NCBI GenBank assembly: GCA_014529385.2
Contig: CM043966.1
Span: 103,987,087 to 104,051,086 of the forward strand
Source of the DNA: Adiantum capillus-veneris
Taxonomy: Eukaryota; Streptophyta; Polypodiopsida; Polypodiales; Pteridaceae
Direction: 5' to 3'
DNA length: 64,000 nucleotides
Positions 38,339 through 50,621 of the stretch are shown piece after piece (the first letter of the stretch is position 1; the number at the start of each line of letters is the position of its first letter). Under the pieces are notes generated by a model. The model was not told where the DNA came from and ran no database searches. It worked only from the letters and a program-made list of their open reading frames with translations. The position numbers and the translations under genes are program-made.

Positions 38339-40252
38339 TTTGTGTCATTAGAATCACAAGCCATCACGATTTTTCTTTCGCAACTAGTAGCATTTAGACT
38401 TTTAGTAAAAAGAAATTCAAAAGTTAAAATTGATCATAACTTGAACAAATCTCATCCATTCTTGTTCATATTTCACCAGTGGGAATAGGAAGACTAGAGC
38501 TATGACTGATTGAAATCTGAGCCGAATCTGGGCCTGAGGTACACCGACCGCAATCAGAGTAAAGAGAACAAAATAACATTTGATCACATGAGTGGTTTGT
38601 TGATAGCTAGAGGGTCATTTTGGTCCACTCTGTCTTTTATTTGAACCACTTTTGAGTTTATAAGTCCCAATTTTGGGTTACAAGGGAGTTTTGGACTAGA
38701 CTTTGATTTTTCATGGGTTTTTGATGTCCAATTGGCTTGAAGCTTGATGTGTGACTTAAACAAGATGTGTACAAGAGATTTGTTAGGTTTTGGTCAAAAT
38801 CTGATGTTGAGGTACATCGATCGCGATCGTAGTACCTGGGCTTTTTTGGGTGAAAACTAGAAGGATTTAGTCTCCTATGCCTGCCTAGCCCACTGATGAT
38901 TTATTTTCAAGTTTTGGAGTTAAAATGAACAAATTAGAGCAATTTTTCACTATTTGACCTTATTTTACTAAGTCTAACCATATTGGGTTTTCCTGATGAA
39001 TTCTGGTTGGAACCTGGAGTTAGTTGATGTTAGTTTTTAAGCTTTTAGTGCTTCCATGATGTGTTGCTATCATCAGCCTACTCCTCTATCTGATTCTGAC
39101 TTGATCAAGCACTTTTTACCCCGTCTTTGGAGATTTTCCAGACTTGTGTATTTTTCAGGCATTCTTTGGATACCAATGGGATAATTGGGCATCTTTAAGT
39201 CTCCTTTTAGTCTTTGACATTAGTTCGGCCAAATTCTTCCCTTGTGTGATCACTCGAGACTGAAATGGTCATCTCCGACCTTGTAGGAGATTCTAAGCTC
39301 CATTCAGGGTTTTCTACTACCATGCTGACTCCTAGTCGACGGAGAGGTATGCCTTTCAAACCATCCGTCATAATTTTCAATCAAATTTTGGTAGTTATAG
39401 GTCAAATTTCTTGATTCGGGTGTGTTTGACAATTTCACCCATTCTATGAGAAAACTTTGTGCATTTCTTATGAAAATTCAAGAGAGTGTACTCCTCCATG
39501 AGTTCTAAGCCTGGGCCATGTCAAAATTTCTAAAATCTGAAGCTGGGGACATCGATCGCGATCGTACCATAGATCCCAAATTACTTTTTGACACCTGAAG
39601 GTTGTTGGCGAAGTTGAGAGAAGGATTTTTGCAAATTCTGTGTCAAGTTTGGTCAGTGGGGTACACCGATCGCGATCGTAGTACCACGACCAAATTGAGA
39701 TCTGATCACGTGGCTTTGTTCCTGACATTGTGGGGAGCACATTGATGTGTTCTGTCACTGAAAATTTTTTGTCATGATGCCTCTAAGGGCCCTTGACCTA
39801 TTCGACTCAATCCGACTTTGATTTGGTCAATGCGCCCATTTGTGCGATGTTTCACACTTGCATGTGTAATACACTTGATCTTTACTCGACAAGGAACATA
39901 CTTGTGAAATTTGGTGTGAAATGCCGGCTTGGATCATCCGTACGGAGTAGAAATATGGCAGGTCTCTCTAGGTCAAGAAGCTCTCCTCTTCTCTCTCAGA
40001 ATGGAAAATGAACAATGCGCTAGATTTTTGGCCTACCTGACATAGGACTGATTTTCCTTACCTTTGATCTCGAGATAATTTGTATACCACCTGTGGGTCG
40101 AACCACTTGTCATTTGAATCAAGCAAGGATAGATCCCCTTGCACCAATCATAGAAGAAGGTAGTGAATACAAAACATCTTTGGAATGATTGTTTTATGTG
40201 ATGGCTAACCAACGCATAGGAAGTCAATTGCCAACCATAGCAGAAGTAGGTG
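38339..40252. other. Noncoding stretch with repeated GATCGCGATC palindromes
   Basis: No supported ORF. A motif built around CGATCGCGATCG occurs near 38815, 39550 and 39665, with a degenerate version near 38530 and another copy near 41490. The flanks GGTACA and GTAGTACC are shared, which makes each site a longer imperfect palindrome. Confidence 0.6.
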
Positions 40253-40398
40253 GTAATCTCACTTTAATTGGTCATGACATATGTGTAAGAAGGTATTAAT
40301 GCAACAAGCAACCCCCCCCCCCCCCCTTCTCTCTCTTTCTCACATATATAATTGTGTTTGCTTGATCACTGTCGATACATTTCAAAGCAGCCCGAGAA

Positions 40399-40494
<96 letters not shown>

Positions 40495-40665
40495 GCGTCC
40501 TAGTTCGCATCCCAAACTAGGTGGTGCCCCAAATTTGTGTAGGGTTAGGTTGCGGGTTTGTGTGTGTGTTGTTGTTTTTTTCCAACCCCAACCCAATTGA
40601 GCAGCATGGGAGCCTAGAAGAGTGCTTAGAGGCCACTCTTCTTGTTGCTCGCCCAGGACCGCCTC
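40253..40665 (+). repeat. Gypsy-1 LTR 3' fragment (copy E)
   Basis: It matches the last ~415 bp of LTR B from TAATCTCACTTT to CAGGACCGCCTC, including the (CT)n tract at 40401-40491. No internal sequence accompanies it. Confidence 0.85.
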
Positions 40666-41130
40666 AGTAGAAAGGGGGCAGATGGTCATGGAACGACAGG
40701 ACCAACCACCTCATGTCGACCTTCCTGATGCCACATATATCTTCAAGAAGAGAGTAAAATGGGTTGTGACAGACCTAGGAGAGGAAGGAATATACGAGCA
40801 CAAATTTTTTTCGTGGGTGTTTTTCACCCCATTTTTTACTTGATTTTTTCTTGTTTTATTTCTTTTGAGGTTCAAAAGGCGGATTGAGACATGTGATAGC
40901 TCGAAACGAGCGTATCGCTTAGGAGATCTAGGCGCACTTTACAGCACACTTCTCACTCACACTCTCAGCTCCCTAAATCTCCTAAGAGAGGATCTAGCCG
41001 GTCCACTGACTATAGACTCCACTAAACTCTAACCCCTGTCTAGCAGCCTAACTGAGGTGTAAAATCGATTTGTGGGTTGATCTTCTTTTAAGGAAGCTAA
41101 ATGTGCACTCGGTCACTCATCACCTAAGGT

Positions 41131-41153
41131 GCATTCCCCGGCAGCGGCACCAA
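41131..41153 (-). other. Primer-binding site, Asp-tRNA-like
   Basis: The minus strand reads TTGGTGCCGCTGCCGGGGA, close to the TGGCGCCGTTGCCGGGGA site used by Athila/Tat-type gypsy elements. It directly follows a CAAACA that could be an LTR 3' end at 41154. The tRNA assignment is from memory of the family, hence moderate confidence. Confidence 0.55.
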
Positions 41154-42189
41154 TGTTTGCGGGTCGCCACAACGGACGTCCATAACATAGCTCTCACGCA
41201 TCAACATAAAATATCAATATAAGAGAAGCGACCAAGATGAGGCATGGAAACTCACTAGGGTGTCATTCCTAATGAAGTGAACTCGATGAGATGCAACTAC
41301 TAACTCTGCAGGAAAATCATACACACTAAAGCCAAGTAATCTGCCTATGTCCTTCTACACAGCTCTACAGTCATCACGCCCGTTTAACATGCAAATCATA
41401 TCGGATTCGCACGAAACTTGAAGGGGAGATATAGGGGACTATTTAGAATCTATCCTATCACTGTCACAGCATTCTGGAGAGGTACATGGATCGCGATCGT
41501 TCATCCCAAAGTCAACAAAAACAATAAACAGATGATCCCAAAGGGTCGTTTCAGAGTCCCTGAAACCTCTCTTAAGGTCAAAACAACATAAAATACGCAT
41601 TTAAACACTCAAAACAACGATTTAAGGTCTCAAACGCGTACTTGAACACCTACACCGAATCTTTAATGCTTACACTTGAATGGAAGAGCAAAGTAAGAGA
41701 AACACAATGCAATAAATGAATCTGAATTTGGATTATCATAGCCACAATAGCGAAGATTACAAGTTGGAGCAAGAGGGAGCTCTCAAATGTACGCTGTCTT
41801 CTTTAAAACTTGTGCTAAAAGAGAATTCTGTTCAAACTTACAAAACTGACCTTTATAGTTTAGGTCTTTACAAATGGCTTGTCCGGCCAAAAAGTCCTAA
41901 ACTTCTAACCGAATCTCCACTATACAAATGCTCTCGAAAAAATAATCAAAAATTCCTTTACAAGTTCTCCGCTTAGAGAAGCTCTTTTACAGAAGGAGGA
42001 GATTTCAGTAAAAGTGTAGATTCCCTGAAAAATGTGACTCTTTCTCTGGAGACCATTGCTTCGTCCGTCAAACACTCTATGCTTCTTAGAAACTTGTTCT
42101 TAATGAGATTGTCACTATGTTATCAATTTTCACCGTTACTAGTGCATTAAATGTTACAGTACTAGAATAATTATAGCATAAAAAGTATC
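41154..42189 (-). repeat. Candidate LTR of a third LTR-retrotransposon family (outer end unknown)
   Basis: On the minus strand, sequence ending GCGACCCGCAAACA abuts the primer site. One GATCGCGATC palindrome lies inside at about 41490. No second copy is present in the window, so the outer boundary given is only nominal. No ORF can be supported. Confidence 0.35.
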
Positions 42190-42700
42190 TTGTTGTTTGC
42201 AATGATGTATGTGTTGATCTTGATATCCAATGCTAGATTCATAGCTACTGATGAGGGAAAGCAAAGTCATGATGAGATTTGAAGAATTTATGTGATAGAG
42301 TGCTGATCTTCCTTGGGTGCAAAGTGTTATGAATAATTTCCTTCAAAATGTATCTGAGTGGTACTTCCCTTAAAAATCTGGGTTTGAGAGGTAGAATGCA
42401 ATTGCATTTGTGGGCTACAATGTTCTAAGGGCTAAAAAATTTTATCACCTTTCTACCACCCAAGGTCATCCCAATTCGCTTTTGAGTAATTGGTCTTTGA
42501 GGACTCATGATTGTATAGGTATGCCTAGGAGTGAATAATGGATATTCTTACTAAATCCCTTAGCCTCATTGATGACGAGAAAGTTTCACTCATGAATAGA
42601 AAGCACTCGTGTAGGATAGAGGGGCCTCTAGCTCCTATAGAATGAAGAGACTCTAGTGCTACATGTATGAAAGAAAATAGGCAAGGAAAAAAGGCATCAT
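42190..42700 (+). repeat. Decayed copy of the repeat also found at 56.2-57.3 kb
   Basis: Shared words include GCAATGATGTATSTGTKGAT, CATGATGAGATT, CACCCAAGGTCATCCCAAT, TTTGAGTAATTGGTCTTTGAGG-like text and CTACATGTAYGAAAGMAAATAGG, in the same order as 56216-57325. The reading frame that is open in the right-hand copy is interrupted here. Confidence 0.65.
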
Positions 42701-43594
42701 CAGTACTACATGGAGTTGGGCACATCCCACGCATAACTATTGAGATGCAAATTTCTTGACGAGAAACACTTGGGCATGTTTACATGTCAATTAGATAATT
42801 TTGCAAAGCAATCAAATGACATACTCTTCTATTTCACAAAAGCAGTGGAGTGCATGTAGGTCTTCTAGGTTGTGCAGATCAAGAAAGTATTGTAAGAACT
42901 TCAAGGACGCTTTGTTGCTTCATGGAAGATGATCTTGGCTCGATTCTTTGAGCATTGAGTAAGGGCCCTTGTGCATTGTGATATTCATAAGTTGCAAGCT
43001 ATGCATGGGGGAGATAATGTTGGAAGATTTTGATGCGATCTTAAATGCATTTTCAATTGGAGCAATCTAGTGAAGGAAATTATATTATCTAAAAGAGGTG
43101 ATCATGTACTAGGCTTGTGTGAGGAGTTCGAGCATGCAAAAAGTTGTTGAGAGCTAGATCTCAGCTTTTTATCTATTTGCTTTGGGGTCTCTAGAAGAGT
43201 CTCTATCTCCTCCTGTTTCTCTTGGTGGCTGGCCCTTCTTTGTGGAGCTATGCTAATTTTAGATCACTTTATGGAAGAGGAAGATATGTGCAAACATCTC
43301 ATTGTGATCTTGAAAAGGAGAAGTAGATCTACATGATTAAGTTTGAGGACATCAAAGCTACCAAAGAATGATAAGAGCTCTCTTCAATAATTGTTGGGGT
43401 CTAGATAGATATAGTGCCTATCGTACACTTGCACTTCTATACGAGCGGATACTTTTGCTTACCTTGGTTGGCCTCTGTCATCATCTCTACCATGACGCTT
43501 CTCATAGTAATGAGAATGGAAAATTTCACATGCAAAAGAAATTCCTAAGCTCAAGCTACATAGGGCTTCCTTATGCTTAGTGTTCACCTTAGAC
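42701..43594. other. Left flank of the TIR element, no gene seen
   Basis: About 0.9 kb with no supported ORF or named repeat. It ends CACCTTAGAC before the left terminal inverted repeat. Confidence 0.4.
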
Positions 43595-43627
43595 CATTAG
43601 GAAATTTCGGAGGTCATTTGGAGGGCC
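43595..43627 (+). repeat. Left terminal inverted repeat
   Basis: It begins CATTAGGAAATTTCGGAGG and ends TTGGAGGGCC. The right repeat has CATTAA at its tip, the only mismatch. Confidence 0.9.
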
Positions 43628-43794
43628 TTCTAAGAAAATGTATTTTTTGCACTCTCTCTCTAGAAAAAATGGCAAATAAAAGAGCTGGGTCTTTCATAGT
43701 AAAACTTCAAAAAGTGTACTTTAAGTAGATTCCTTACTCCTATGAACATTCATTCGTAGTGATTGAGGGATAATCCTCTTTTCAGTTGCATTGA

Positions 43795-46644
43795 ATGAAC
43801 AACGTCAATACGGAGGGAATGAGGCTAACATGGAGGGACGAATCCGCAGCCGCTATTCACTTTCCATTAAACCTGCACATTTGGCTAATGGCGCACTCCT
43901 CAAATGGCACAAATGTTACCCAGAAACGAGCCAAATATCACCTTCACATTGATTTGGACAATGAGTACCAACCATTGATTAAGCGCAGTAAAACAAACAC
44001 ACATATACCTCCCACCTCCATAGACACGCTCAGAGCTCAAGGAGATAAACATATAGATATCTGGACGAGAGGCTCTCTCTACCCTAAGAATCCAATAACT
44101 AATGCGTCTCCACCGTTTGTCAATCCTACAAGCTTATTGACCTTTGCTGGTGATGGAGAAAACGGCCTTCTGGGTTATTGTAAATCACTTACAAGAGAAG
44201 CTGAAACTTACAAGAGCATTCTCCAAGCTCAACAATGTGAGATTGTTTGCCTTTCACATTTACATTCTACAGATCAGGTTACCATTTTGCAACATAAAAC
44301 AGAGGTACAAGAACTGAAAGGAAAGGTGCGAAGTTGTCAAATGAAGGACACCATCTTGGGTGGTCGTATCCGAAAGAAGAAATTGCGCAATCTTGAAACA
44401 TTGCAGGTTGCATCATGAGGTCTCAAGAAAAGAATCCGAGCATTAAGGTGATGCTTCTTGGTTGGCTACATTGTCTTAGTTAAGTAATCTCTTTGTTTTT
44501 TCTTGTTATGCATTGTTTTCATGTGCCTAAATAGTGTTAGTGAAGCAAATTTTCTGTTATTTACTTATGCATTGTCTTCATGTAGAGATTCAATCTATCC
44601 TGACAAGGAAAACATTGACCCCAAAGCCAATATAGGAAAGAGATTGAAGCCACTTATAAGTAGAAGCCTGGCAGCAGATATAGTACATGACAAGAAGTTT
44701 AAGGTTCTACAAAGAAATGTAGTGGACCGCTTTATTTCAGAGAACTCAGTGCCTGCAAAAGAGATACAAGGCACACTTGATTCACTTGGTGTAAGCAAAA
44801 GAGGATATTCGGCTATCCAAAAGTCTGTCTCATCCATCTTTGTTAGGAAGGGTATAAAATCCAAACTTCTACCATCAGCCTCAAGTGTTTGGAAAGAGAG
44901 GCTTCAGCTTAACGAGGCACAGGGAGACTATCTTGGACAGCCCTTTCATATTAAAGCAACTTACAGTGGCCATGGAGCGAACATGGCATATGATGAGTTC
45001 AACAATATTTTTATGGACCTGCGGATACTACAGAAGAGAATGGTGGAGTTTTACAACATCACATTCGAAGAGTCACGTGGACTATTACATTTTGTGTTAA
45101 AACTGGATGAGTGTGAGCTTGTTAAAGAGAAAAAGCTAGAGCGTGTTACTATTACTTTAATGAATAGAGCCCTCTCAAAGTGTCCCAGTGATGATCCTTT
45201 ATATTTTAGTGTTCAATCAGAATCTAACATATGGTGGCTTGGTGCGTTTGAGGTAAGCAATATTCTCAAGTAAGCTCAAATGTTCAGATCTACTTAAGTC
45301 TCATTTATTTTGTGTTGCAGGTAAAGAAAGAAGATCATGAGATTCTATATTGGGTGTTCCATCGAACTAATATTCCGGAGCTGATTGATCGACAGACTAA
45401 CCAGGGAGAGGTACTACGTCTAGATGGAAGGGGAGACTTTCAAGTTCAGTGGCATCTTGCAGGTGACCTTAAAACATTAAAGTGCATGTATAATTGTGGA
45501 ATGGGTGCAATGGCAAAGTCACCGTGTTTGTTCTGCATGGAGCCTGCAAAGGTCATGGACCCAAAGTGGTGGAGAAAAGCTCCAACACGTCACATTGAGG
45601 ATCCTGCTTTTCGACCAGTTTTGAAAATACCACTTGTGAATGTCCACATTTGTACAATGCATGCCCTTTGTAGAATTGTGGAGAAATTGGTCTACTTATA
45701 CATCGGGTTTGCTTGGAAGATTAAGAACTCCGCAGAACGACAAGTAGCCCTGCAGTGCTTAGAAATGGTACTGTCGGATATGGGGCTTCATGGTGGCAAT
45801 GTGAAAATCCAGCGGGATGAAAAGAGATCAACTGCTGAGAAGGATGTCCCATGCAAACCATCCATCGGTGGGGTGAAGGCACGGAGGTTTTTATCTAAGC
45901 CCCAAGGTACAAGAGATACAAAGCTAACAAAACATGGAAAAATATATAACACATCTTATGCTAGCAAGGTAGAGTATCAGAGCTGGAAAAAGCTACATAT
46001 TGCAGTCAAAGACCACGAACCAACTACTCGTAACGCGAAGGCTGAGGTTTGGCGATCAATAGACATCCTATTTTTGATGTGCGACAAAGATGACTGGTCA
46101 CAAGGTGATATGAACAAGTTCAAGGAAAATCTCAACCTTCTGAAAAAATCATTCAAGACAGCATGGACAGACACCCAGATTACTCACTACATGGTATTAT
46201 AATGTATTCTTTCTCTCTTATGTGCAAATATGTGACTGTAAAACATTCTAACTAGTCTGTTTTCATATCCAGCACATCATCTTCAATCATTTGCCATATT
46301 TTATACAGAAGTATGGGAACCCGGCAATATGGAATACCCAAGGGATGGAAAAGTCTCATTACATGGTGAGAAATGCTTATTTCAGGCACACACGACATGG
46401 TGGATCTCGAATCAAGGCTAATAGTTTGAGAGAACTATTTGAATGGTTCTATCGTAGAATCATTCATCGAATGCAGGCAAAAGAAGTCTTGGAAAATTCA
46501 GCAACAGCACAAGCCATCAAACATTTACAACAACAAAAAGCTAAAAGATCAATGGCATACAACAACTCCGGAGCTCGTGAAAGTCAACGAAGGTGGAGAG
46601 AGACAATGGTGTATGTGAATCACAAGTGGAGAAAGATACTCTGA
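43795..46644 (+). pseudogene. Gene 1: RAG1/Transib/CMC-like DDE transposase, one nonsense codon
   Basis: The ATG is at 43795. Exons inferred from GT-AG sites and frame: 43795-44447, 44586-45252, 45321-46193 and 46273-46644, giving 854 residues. An in-frame TGA at 44416-44418 (codon 208) interrupts exon 1; coding sequence (GLKKRIRALR) continues after it to a good donor AAG|GTG. Catalytic candidates: D392 (LKLDECEL), D489 (HLAGDLKTLK) and E757 (TQGMEKSHY). A zinc motif lies between the last two: C509 and C512 (PCLFC), H732 and H737 (HIIFNH). In RAG1 the C-x2-C, H-x4-H and the 20-residue step from the second His to Glu are the same, and this set is shared by Transib and CMC transposases. The N-terminal ~330 residues are unrecognised. 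It would cut and join the element ends in the nucleus. The TGA probably inactivates this copy. Confidence 0.75.
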
Positions 46645-46707
46645 GTGGATGACATTGTACAAAATTTATGTAATACATGATCTTATACAATTGGTACTTG
46701 AAGTGTA

Positions 46708-47163
46708 TCAAGATTTTGCAGGTTCAATTTTGTTTTTTGGCACGTCACCCTTGTAACGAATCATGAGATGTTTGCCATACTCTAAAAGTTCATCTGGGTT
46801 TTGTCTACCAAGAGCTAGTGCCATTGCTGTGTAGGTGTAGTAATACGCTGCCCGACCACCTGTATAGCCTGGGCAGTAACCAAAACAATCTCTAGCAAAC
46901 ACTTTGTCCACAAGAATGACTTTATCTGCACTTTTGGGCAGCACCGGTCCACCCAAGAAGTGTGATAGTGTCTTGAATGTGTAAGTTGCTATTGAACCCT
47001 CTTGTGACATGGAATTGTGAAAAACTACTATCGGCGACTCGCAAAGCTTTGAAAGGTACTGTGCTAGGGCCGCATCCCTTCCTCGATACTCTCTTGTCCG
47101 GCGCCGAAGGAAGTCATCCTTGTCAGCAATCCAAGACTGCACATACAATGTCAGAAATGACAC

Positions 47164-47253
<90 letters not shown>

Positions 47254-48568
47254 ACCATGAAGCTCTCATCCTGCAGAAAGAGGTTTTCTTGCCACAGGTC
47301 TACAGATGTAGTTGACCCCTGACCTGAATGGTTAAACCAATCCTCCACTTCTTTGTTACTTTTCGATGGTCTTAGGCTTTGTCTTATTGCTTGGAAGGTG
47401 GCTTCATCAGGTAGTGTCTCCTTGTATTTTTCAGCTTTCTCAAAGCATCTTCGAAGGCATTCCATTGGATTGCTGGATGTTTCCATTGCCTCATCATCAC
47501 TACTATCCTCTGAAACAAATCCACTCCTCTCCTCTTGGACTCTGGAAATAATAGCTAGGGAGAAATCCTCCCTTAAATAAAACACACTTTGCACATCATG
47601 TAAGAAGATATAGGTCCTGTCTCCAATCCTGAAGTCAGGCACAGCACGCAACATCATCTGAGCATGCTTCTCAGTGAAGTTACTGACATCCAATGGAAGT
47701 TTGATTTTTGTGGTTTTCACAGAGAGCATCTTACTTCTTTGTACTTCAATTTCCTCAACCTCAAGGTCGACTGTGTCTTCAACCTCCTCGACTTCTTGCA
47801 TATGAGTTGTCTCCTCGCATTCCTCATCTGGTGCTGCATCCTGCTCCTCTAACACCTCATCAGGATTCTGCATGAGGAATCCAAACAGGCTGTTGAGGTA
47901 AATCATAAAGCCAAAGGCTTCCTGAATGAGTTTGCATTCTTTTTGGTGCAAAGGGCAGGCTGAATGTCGGCAAGAGGGTGGTAATTCCCTATACTTCTTC
48001 ACTCCCTGTCCCTTTCCACCACAGTCATTTAAATGCACAAGAGTCATAGTAGGCAGAACAACCCTTCCTACCTGCACCATCACTTCAAACTTATCTCTGT
48101 AGGACTGCAAGAAATTACTGTGCTGAGCTAACAGGTCTTCAATGTCAAACTTTGGATTAAACATAGAATGAACTAGATCATACTTGTCCCTAGCACCACA
48201 AGATGCTACAAAATCTAACAGCCTCTCATCAGTTGTAGCTGGGTCTTCCAGAGAAGACACATCCTCTTTTTCTTTACATTTAGTACTTTCTAGCACATCT
48301 GCATCATCTGAGAAGTCTATATTTCTCTTTCTTGTATTTTTCTTCAGAAGTACTTTACAAGGCACCACACCCTTGTAGGGTGAGGGATCCTCTTGCCCTG
48401 GTGACCTCTCTGATTGATCTTCACCAATCGACTTTTCCTCAGATATGTCCTGACAAAAGTCAGCAGTTCTTTTGGCAGATACATTAAGCAACTGAGCCTG
48501 CAAGGGTTGAAATCCTGGCACAAGCTCTGGATCTAGTTTCAGCCTCTTCTGCCTACTGGACCTTAATC
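46708..48568 (-). CDS. Gene 2: acidic orphan protein, spliced across a (CT)n intron
   Basis: Exon A 48568-47256 and exon B 47136-46708 join in frame: donor ATG|GTAAC, acceptor TGTGCAG|TCTTGG. The 119-bp intron is almost entirely (CT)n. At least one 5' exon with the start codon lies further up, because the frame closes at 48573-48575 next to a TAG acceptor. The roughly 580 residues seen include a basic start (SSRQKRLKL), a Cys/His cluster (CRHSACPLHQKEC), a very acidic middle (EEVEDTVDLEVEEIE), a DSSDDEAMETS patch and a C-terminal domain with GYCPGYTGGRAAYYYTYTA. I recognise no family. Its position in the element and its divergence from gene 3 suggest a transposition or regulatory accessory; that is inference. 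Confidence 0.7.
47167..47250 (+). repeat. (GA)n tract forming the intron of gene 2
   Basis: About 42 GA units on the plus strand, i.e. a polypyrimidine (CT)n on the transcribed strand of gene 2, between its donor and acceptor. Confidence 0.95.
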
Positions 48569-48679
48569 CTATTCATCAAGAAACATAACAAGTCAAAACC
48601 ATGAGGAAACATGACAACTCTGCCAAAACCAAACCATCATGATCTCTCTCTCTCTCTCCTGATAGATATAAATAAACAA

Positions 48680-48717
<38 letters not shown>

Positions 48718-48800
48718 GTCTCTCACCAAAGCACAAACAGAAACACACCTAGTCTCTCTCTCTCTATCTCTCTCCAAAGAACACTAAAAAATACACACAG

Positions 48801-48834
<34 letters not shown>

Positions 48835-48858
48835 AAGAACACTAAAAAATGCACACAG

Positions 48859-48920
<62 letters not shown>

Positions 48921-48934
48921 TATTTTTCTATTTG

Positions 48935-49075
48935 ACTAAAGGCGCGCGAGGAAGGAAAAGTGCCTTTTGCAAACCTCTCCGTGCGCCTTAAGTACAACTG
49001 AGAGAGCAATAACAATACTAACGGCGCGCGGAGAGAGTTGCAACAGGCACTTTTCCTTCTTCGCGCGCCTTTAGT
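48935..49075. repeat. Inverted pair of 59-bp GGCGCGC hairpins (H1 and H2)
   Basis: H1 (48935-48993) starts ACTAAAGGCGCGCG and ends GTGCGCCTTAAGT. H2 (49017-49075) starts ACTAACGGCGCGCG and ends CGCGCGCCTTTAGT. Each is self-complementary at its ends, and H1 is also about 90% identical to the reverse complement of H2 along its whole length, so the pair can form one long stem. Confidence 0.85.
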
Positions 49076-49088
49076 CCAATAGACAAAT

Positions 49089-49141
<53 letters not shown>

Positions 49142-49349
49142 AAGAGAGAGAGGCTGTGTCTGTGTCTCTGTCTATGGAACTATGGGTATTGAGGTGTGTG
49201 TGTGTTGAACAACACACACACACACACACAATTTGTACCAACTGCTGGAAATACAGAGAGAAAGAGTGAGAGATCACCTTTTTTTGGTGGGGTTTGCAGG
49301 AACTCAAAGGGAGGTGTCTCCTCCATTGCTTTTCTGTGTGTCAAGCTGA

Positions 49350-49434
<85 letters not shown>

Positions 49435-49506
49435 AGTAAGGACTCCCTCTTTCTATCTCTCTCTCAATCTGTGTCTCTCCCTCTCTGTGACAATCTGATC
49501 ACTCTT

Positions 49507-49552
<46 letters not shown>

Positions 49553-49590
49553 ACAATCTGATCACTCTTTCTCTCTCTCTGTCTCTCTAA

Positions 49591-49678
<88 letters not shown>

Positions 49679-50069
49679 ATTGTTCTCTCTCTTTCTCTCT
49701 CTCAAAATCACACTTATAACGGATACACACGGCGGCGCCCCACATGTCACTATAAATTATAATATATTTGCAAGCTGTCGCACGTGTGGTCATTATTGAG
49801 ACCGTATACTTTTTGTACGCCATATAAAGCGGTCAAGAGAGAGAAAAAACACACCACGTGAAAGAGAGTGAGTGAGTGAGAGAGTGAGAGAGAGAGAGTG
49901 TGCAAGAGCATCGTCTGCGTCTCCGACAGCAAGGCCACGCAGCGACATAACGAAGGTCTGCTTCTTCCTCTGCCTTTGCCTAAATCTCTCTATCTCTGTT
50001 TCTGTCACCCACACACAAACACACACACACACAGACACACACATGCACACCCACACACTCACAAACACA

Positions 50070-50105
<36 letters not shown>

Positions 50106-50162
50106 AACACACACACTTGCACACAGACACACATCTTAAAAATACACACACACACACACACA

Positions 50163-50454
<292 letters not shown>

Positions 50455-50512
50455 AATGTGGATTCTCTCTCTCTCTCTCTCTCTCTCTAGTTATATATGC
50501 TAATCTATAGAA

Positions 50513-50572
<60 letters not shown>

Positions 50573-50621
50573 CATAGAAAGAGAGAAGGGGATTGAGACT
50601 CTTCTTTTGGTGTACAGTAAG

